From Terriglobia bacterium (GTDB lineage Bacteria > Acidobacteriota > UBA6911), in the NCBI GenBank assembly GCA_020072565.1, contig JAIQGI010000030.1, positions 1 to 64,000 of the forward strand: 64,000 nt of DNA, read 5' to 3'. Made by a program: the position numbers and the translations under genes. This document shows, one piece after another, positions 60,424-64,000 of the stretch. The notes under the pieces were generated by a model, which was not told where the DNA came from, searched no databases, and was given only the letters and a program-made list of their open reading frames with translations. Each line of letters opens with the position of its first letter. Position 1 is the first letter of the stretch.

Positions 60424-61251
60424 AAGCGTCCCTTAAACTCAATCTTTAGGAATCATTTGAAGCCCTTCTTCCCCGGCAAGGCCAGGGAGATTCGCACTGT
60501 GGACGTTGAGCGGTATATCACGAGGCGCAGCGCGAAGGTTTCGCCAGCCACAGTGCGACGCGAGGTTGTAACGCTCAAATACTGCCTCTCTAAAGCAGTA
60601 GCACGGGGGATCATCGCCGTGAATCCAGCGCAAACGGTAGAACTCCCCCGAGTTCCTCCCGGCAGGGTGCGGTATTTGCAGCCTACGGAGCTTCAGATTC
60701 TCCTCTCTCACTGCCCGGACTGGCTGAAGCCAATCGTAGAGTTAGCAGTAGCAACGGGAATGCGGAGAGGGGAGATTCTCTCTCTGCGACACCTTGACGT
60801 TGACCTGACACACGGTTGCCTCATGCTCCGGCAAACGAAGAACGGCGAAGGCCGCATTGTTCCCCTGAACGCGTGGGCGCAACGCATCCTTACCGCGCTT
60901 CCTTCGGAGAGTCCTACACAAAGGCTCTTTACCGTCAAGCCCGCTCACGTTACCGTGGCCTTTGAGGGAGCATGCAAATGAGCTGGCATTGAAGACTTCT
61001 CCCTTCACGATTGCCGACACACGACAGCATCGTGGCTCGCAATGTCGGGGAAGGATATTTACACGATAGCGAAGATTTTGGGTCACAAGGATCTGCGGAT
61101 GAGTGCCCGCTATGCTCACTTGGGCGCACAGTACCTGAGTGACGCGGTGCGGGCGCTTGATGCGGTCTTTCCCGGAGTTTCGGGTGTTCCACGTCCCCAG
61201 GGCGTCCCCGCTCCCATTGCCCTTCTTGAGGGGGAGACTGTAAATGCTTGA
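60424..61251 (+). pseudogene. Tyrosine recombinase (integrase), truncated and with in-frame TGA
   Basis: One frame encodes the end of a core-binding domain (VERYITRRSAKVSPATV, LKYCLSKAVARGIIAVNPAQ) and a full catalytic domain: ATGMRRGEILSLRHLDVDL (Arg), TKNGEGRIVPL, LHDCRHTTASWL (HxxR), ILGHKDLRMSARYAHLG (His and Tyr). It is broken by TGA at 60979-60981, between FEGACK and AGIEDFSLHD, where relatives have Arg; a single change from CGA or AGA would explain it. About 60 residues at the N terminus are missing. It points toward the tRNA-Glu gene, 7 bases away, as expected of the enzyme that inserted the element. Confidence 0.9.
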
Positions 61252-61258
61252 AAAGAAG

Positions 61259-61335
61259 TGGCGTCCCCAACGGGATTCGAACCCGTGTTGCCGCATTGAA
61301 AGCGCGGTGTCCTAGGCCGACTAGACGATGGGGAC
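61259..61335 (-). tRNA. tRNA-Glu (TTC)
   Basis: Minus strand. Acceptor GTCCCCA pairs with TGGGGAC, the T-loop is TTCGAAT, the anticodon loop is CTTTCAA (anticodon TTC) and CCA is encoded. Its 3' 44 bases are duplicated at 57051-57094. It is the attachment site and intact right end of the integrated element. Confidence 0.95.
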
Positions 61336-61505
61336 GCGGTGTCAAGCATCCGATGCCGGGAATCGCCAGATCTCAAATGACCACATTTGCCGACTCCCAA
61401 GCGATCAGCGCAAATGCGGCGCACATTCTGGCATTTTTGTCCCGGTATTTCAAGCCGAGACGAGTTTTGCGCGCATGTTGTACAGAGATGCCGACGCTCT
61501 CCTCG

Positions 61506-62588
61506 CTATTCTGCTTCGCGCGCGGCAGAGAGCGGCAGCTTGACCCTGAACGTCAGGCCGTGGTCGGCATTGTCCAGGATCAGAAGTTCTCCCCGATGAG
61601 CGTCAACGATTTTCTTTACGATGGGCAGCCCTAGACCCGTTCCGTGTGCCTTGGTGGTAAAAAAGGGGTCAAAGATAAGATGCCGATGCTCGTGGGGAAT
61701 CCCGGCGCCGCGATCCACGATATCGACGATCAGGCCGGCTTCATCGCGATAGGCGTTCACGGTCACCGGCGCACCTGGCGGGGAGCAATCAATCGCGTTG
61801 GTCAGAAGGTTGATGAGCATTTGCTTGATGCGCATGGCGTCGCATTTTACCAAGGGCAGGGCCGGATCCGCCGCGCTCACAAGCTGGACCTTTTTCTCGG
61901 ATGCGATCTCGTCTACAACCGCCAGACTCTCCTTGACGATCTCGCGGATGTCTTCATCCGCCGGCGCGAGTCTGAAGTCTACCGAAAAATCAAGCATTTC
62001 CTTTACCATGAACTCCAGCCGTTGGGTTTCCTTAATCACGATCTCAAGTCTCTCACGGTCGGGATTTTCGTGGGGCAGCTTTTTCACGACCAGGCGCGTG
62101 AAACCGCCAATCGCAACCAGCGGGGTCTTCATATCATGGGCGAGGCTGGAAAGGGCTCTTCCCATGGCCGCGAGGCGCTCGGAATTGCGCAGCAGGCGCA
62201 GCCTGTCCATTTCGCGATCTCGCATTGCCCCAAGCACCCCTGCGACGACATTGTAAATCACGATTTCAATCAGGCTCTCAAATTCGTCGGGGCTGAATTC
62301 CTTCCAGTGACTCAGGATGAAAGGCAGGTAGACAACGGTGATGCTTCCCGAAGTAGCGATCGCGCCGCGCAGTCCGAACCAGAATCCTGATAGCATCAGA
62401 GGTATAAAGTAGAGAGCCTGTAAGAAGAACTGATAGTACGACTCATGCGGATGGGTCGCGTAATTTGCCACAGTGATGCCCGACACCAGGATTGCAATCC
62501 ATAAGAGCCGGTTTTTGGTGGTTCGCGTCACAGGCACTTCGACACATTTCCGGATCGCACCGGATCTTCCGTTCCGGAGACAATCCAA
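61506..62588 (-). CDS. Membrane sensor histidine kinase
   Basis: 360 residues. Three to four hydrophobic segments in the first 120 residues (LLWIAILVSGITVANYAT, QALYFIPLMLSGFWFGLRG, SITVVYLPFIL and IVIYNVVAGVLGAM) form a membrane sensor without a large periplasmic loop. The core has the H-box ALSSLAHDMKTPLVAIGGF, an N-box INLLTNAIDCS and G-boxes VDRGAGIP and GTGLGLPIVKKIV. No response regulator is adjacent. The frame opens with TTG at 62588; a GTG near 62537 is an alternative start, since neither has a clear ribosome site. Confidence 0.9.
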   Translation of the reverse strand: MDCLRNGRSGAIRKCVEVPVTRTTKNRLLWIAILVSGITVANYATHPHESYYQFFLQALYFIPLMLSGFWFGLRGAIATSGSITVVYLPFILSHWKEFSPDEFESLIEIVIYNVVAGVLGAMRDREMDRLRLLRNSERLAAMGRALSSLAHDMKTPLVAIGGFTRLVVKKLPHENPDRERLEIVIKETQRLEFMVKEMLDFSVDFRLAPADEDIREIVKESLAVVDEIASEKKVQLVSAADPALPLVKCDAMRIKQMLINLLTNAIDCSPPGAPVTVNAYRDEAGLIVDIVDRGAGIPHEHRHLIFDPFFTTKAHGTGLGLPIVKKIVDAHRGELLILDNADHGLTFRVKLPLSAAREAE

Positions 62589-63026
62589 AAGGGGAGAACG
62601 GAACCGCCTGCCACTTGCGGCACTTTGGCGAAGGCCGCGGCAAAATCCGGCAGCGCCGGCATCGCGCGCGCCGCCGGCATTGCCGACATTTTTTATCCGT
62701 TAATTCAAAGCCCGCAGAGCCGGCGCACGGATCGCATTCGGGAGCCCTTATACGGGGGGTGCTTATCGATCCGTAAAATTGTCGCGCGCTGCTCCGCCAC
62801 AGTCAAGCCGCCGATCGAAAGTGACGCGCCGATCTTTCTGCCACGCCATCGAGTGACGAGCACGGAACGCCCCGGGAGCCGGTACCTTCCGGTAGTACCG
62901 GTTTCTTATGAAGGGCTCCCATTCATCCCGGATTTCACTTCCAGATGCTTTTGGGGTATAAGAATCATCACTATAGTCCTGCGACATTCCCGGCTCGATG
63001 GGTGCATATTCTTGGAGGGTGGCGAG
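62589..63026. other. Divergent intergenic region
   Basis: 438 bases between the histidine kinase and rnhA. A GCCGGCA/CCGCCGGC inverted pair at about 62651-62682 lies ahead of a CATTTTTT run. A TATAAG/TATAGT-rich zone near 62957-62975 is a possible promoter for rnhA. No gene is seen; the open frame running into rnhA from 62625 looks non-coding. Confidence 0.4.
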
Positions 63027-63533
63027 ATGGTCCCGAAGGAAGTGACGATTTACACCGATGGCGCATGCCTCGGAAATCCCGGGCCGGGCGGTTACGGCGT
63101 CGTCCTCCTTTATGGGAGCCATCGCAAGGAACTCTCGGGCGGATTTCGTGTGACTACCAACAATCGCATGGAGATCCTTGCTGCCGTGGTCGCGCTCGAA
63201 GCGCTCAAAGAGAAATGCCGCGTCATCCTTTATAGCGACTCACAATATCTGGTGAATGCCATGCAACAGGGATGGGCGATGCGGTGGCGCGCCAACAACT
63301 GGAGGCGAAACAAGAACGAAATGGCGCTCAACCCCGACCTTTGGGACCGGTTGTTAGGATGCACGGAGAGGCACAAGGTTGAATTTCGCTGGCTCAGGGG
63401 CCATGCCGGCGATCGCGAAAACGAGCGCTGCGACCAGCTGGCGATGGCAGCTGCAAACGCGGTGAACCGCGCCATCGACTTCGGTTACGAGAAGACCCTG
63501 CCGCAACATGCCCGCGGACCAGGATCCGCATAG
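63027..63533 (+). CDS. rnhA: Ribonuclease HI
   Basis: Cleaves the RNA strand of RNA-DNA hybrids. The 168 residues contain the catalytic carboxylates: Asp in IYTDGACLGNPGPGG, Glu in NRMEILAAV, Asp in LYSDSQYLVNAM and the late Asp in WLRGHAGDRENERCDQLA. The basic protrusion region is present (AMRWRANNWRRNKNE). The ATG at 63027 has a GGAGG site 8 bases upstream; the open frame extends 134 codons further without support. A 20-residue tail follows the domain. Confidence 0.95.
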   Translation: MVPKEVTIYTDGACLGNPGPGGYGVVLLYGSHRKELSGGFRVTTNNRMEILAAVVALEALKEKCRVILYSDSQYLVNAMQQGWAMRWRANNWRRNKNEMALNPDLWDRLLGCTERHKVEFRWLRGHAGDRENERCDQLAMAAANAVNRAIDFGYEKTLPQHARGPGSA

Positions 63534-63689
63534 GATTGATTCAGGTGTGACGGATTCGAAAGGATGGGCGCGTGATTGCCAATCCGACCCTGGCCGAGCA
63601 TCTCCGCAACCTAAACGAAACTGACAGCTGCGTTGTCGCGGCTTGCCGCCAAATTCGTCCTGATGCGTGTTTGTTCAGCATGAGATGGA

Positions 63690-63765
63690 TGGTGAGCCGT
63701 GCTGGACTCGAACCAGCGACCCTCTGCTTAAAAGGCAGATGCTCTACCTCCTGAGCTAACGGCCC
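63690..63765 (-). tRNA. tRNA-Lys (TTT)
   Basis: Minus strand. Acceptor GGGCCGT pairs with ACGGCTC (one G-T), the D-loop has the conserved GG, the anticodon loop is CTTTTAA (anticodon TTT), the T-loop is TTCGAGT and CCA is encoded. Confidence 0.95.
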
Positions 63766-64000
63766 ATCCGCCTGGTCCGGCCGAAGTCTAACTTTATTCG
63801 GCCGTCCGAGGGATTCCGCGCATGACGCCCGTTAAGGTAGCACGCGGGCAGGCGGTTGCAAAGGCCGATTTTGCGGATGGCAGGCTCGAAGGCGCACGGT
63901 CGCAAAACCCACTAGAGACACCAAGGATGTGTTCCCTGGTTTCGTGTTGGCTGCGTCACTTTCCGCGTGACCGCCCGGTCAGGACGTCAGGTCCTGGAGC

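Noticed and set aside
60979-60981. TGA in the integrase read as selenocysteine
   Set aside because: Relatives carry Arg at this place, no selenocysteine hairpin is evident, and the gene is also truncated at its N terminus. A nonsense mutation is simpler.

Overview
The window is dense bacterial chromosome, most plausibly from a member of the Acidobacteriota. That assignment is an inference from gene content: long secreted amidohydrolases in tandem, Gly-rich exported proteins, bacillithiol-type BshA, scattered nuo genes, and many GC-rich mirror ORFs opposite the real genes. I found no rRNA and no CRISPR array.

Layout. 0-14.5 kb is mostly minus-strand housekeeping: a 2-oxoacid dehydrogenase set (E3, LipB, E2), XdhC, NuoI, a Fur-rubrerythrin fusion, a methyltransferase, methionine aminopeptidase, DUF2203, a radical SAM/SPASM protein, NuoD and NuoB with no NuoC, a MerR regulator, FolB, an IscA-type protein and an Smr protein. 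14.7-18.9 kb is a plus-strand operon of three secreted amidohydrolase-like proteins; only the middle one keeps the metal-binding histidines. A perfect 19-bp hairpin separates it from a minus-strand operon (19-25.6 kb) with one exported Gly-rich protein, three HlyD-type adaptors and one MacB-type permease, but no ATPase. 25.8-32.8 kb holds a HEAT-like protein, an acetyl-CoA synthetase-like ligase, a TerB-like protein, a small Cys-rich protein and a large PPDK-N protein with receiver-like domains.

33-44.2 kb looks like a nitrogen/redox block. Glutamate dehydrogenase is followed by a histidine kinase and a sigma-54 activator. A textbook -24/-12 promoter lies about 400 bp past the activator. Next come a small Cys-rich protein, a NuoE-like protein with extra zinc-ribbon cysteines, a NuoF-like flavoprotein, a HoxU-like iron-sulfur protein and an FMN glutamate-synthase-like protein. 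The last lacks the usual [3Fe-4S] cysteines and has a different Cys cluster at its N terminus. I read this as one regulated electron-transfer/glutamate-synthase-like complex, and it is my best candidate for an undescribed system.

44.3-50.5 kb carries a homoserine dehydrogenase, BshA, an OB-fold-like lipoprotein, PIN-PhoH, and an HPt protein beside a NarL-type regulator. A tRNA-Val-like gene with a defective D-loop lies at 50.8 kb. 51-56.4 kb is a secretion locus: two paralogous exported proteins, a PapD-like chaperone and a 1045-aa outer-membrane-like protein ending in SPOR, followed by a TonB-C protein. This resembles a divergent chaperone-usher system.

57.05-61.3 kb is a small decayed integrated element. 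A 44-bp perfect copy of the 3' half of tRNA-Glu marks its left end and the intact tRNA-Glu its right end. Beside the intact tRNA lies a tyrosine-recombinase pseudogene, truncated at its N terminus and carrying one in-frame TGA. Three copies of an imperfect repeat of roughly 75 bp sit between its genes. The window ends with a histidine kinase, RNase H and tRNA-Lys. A dispersed intergenic repeat built on CCTCTGCGT and its complement recurs at about eight gene boundaries.
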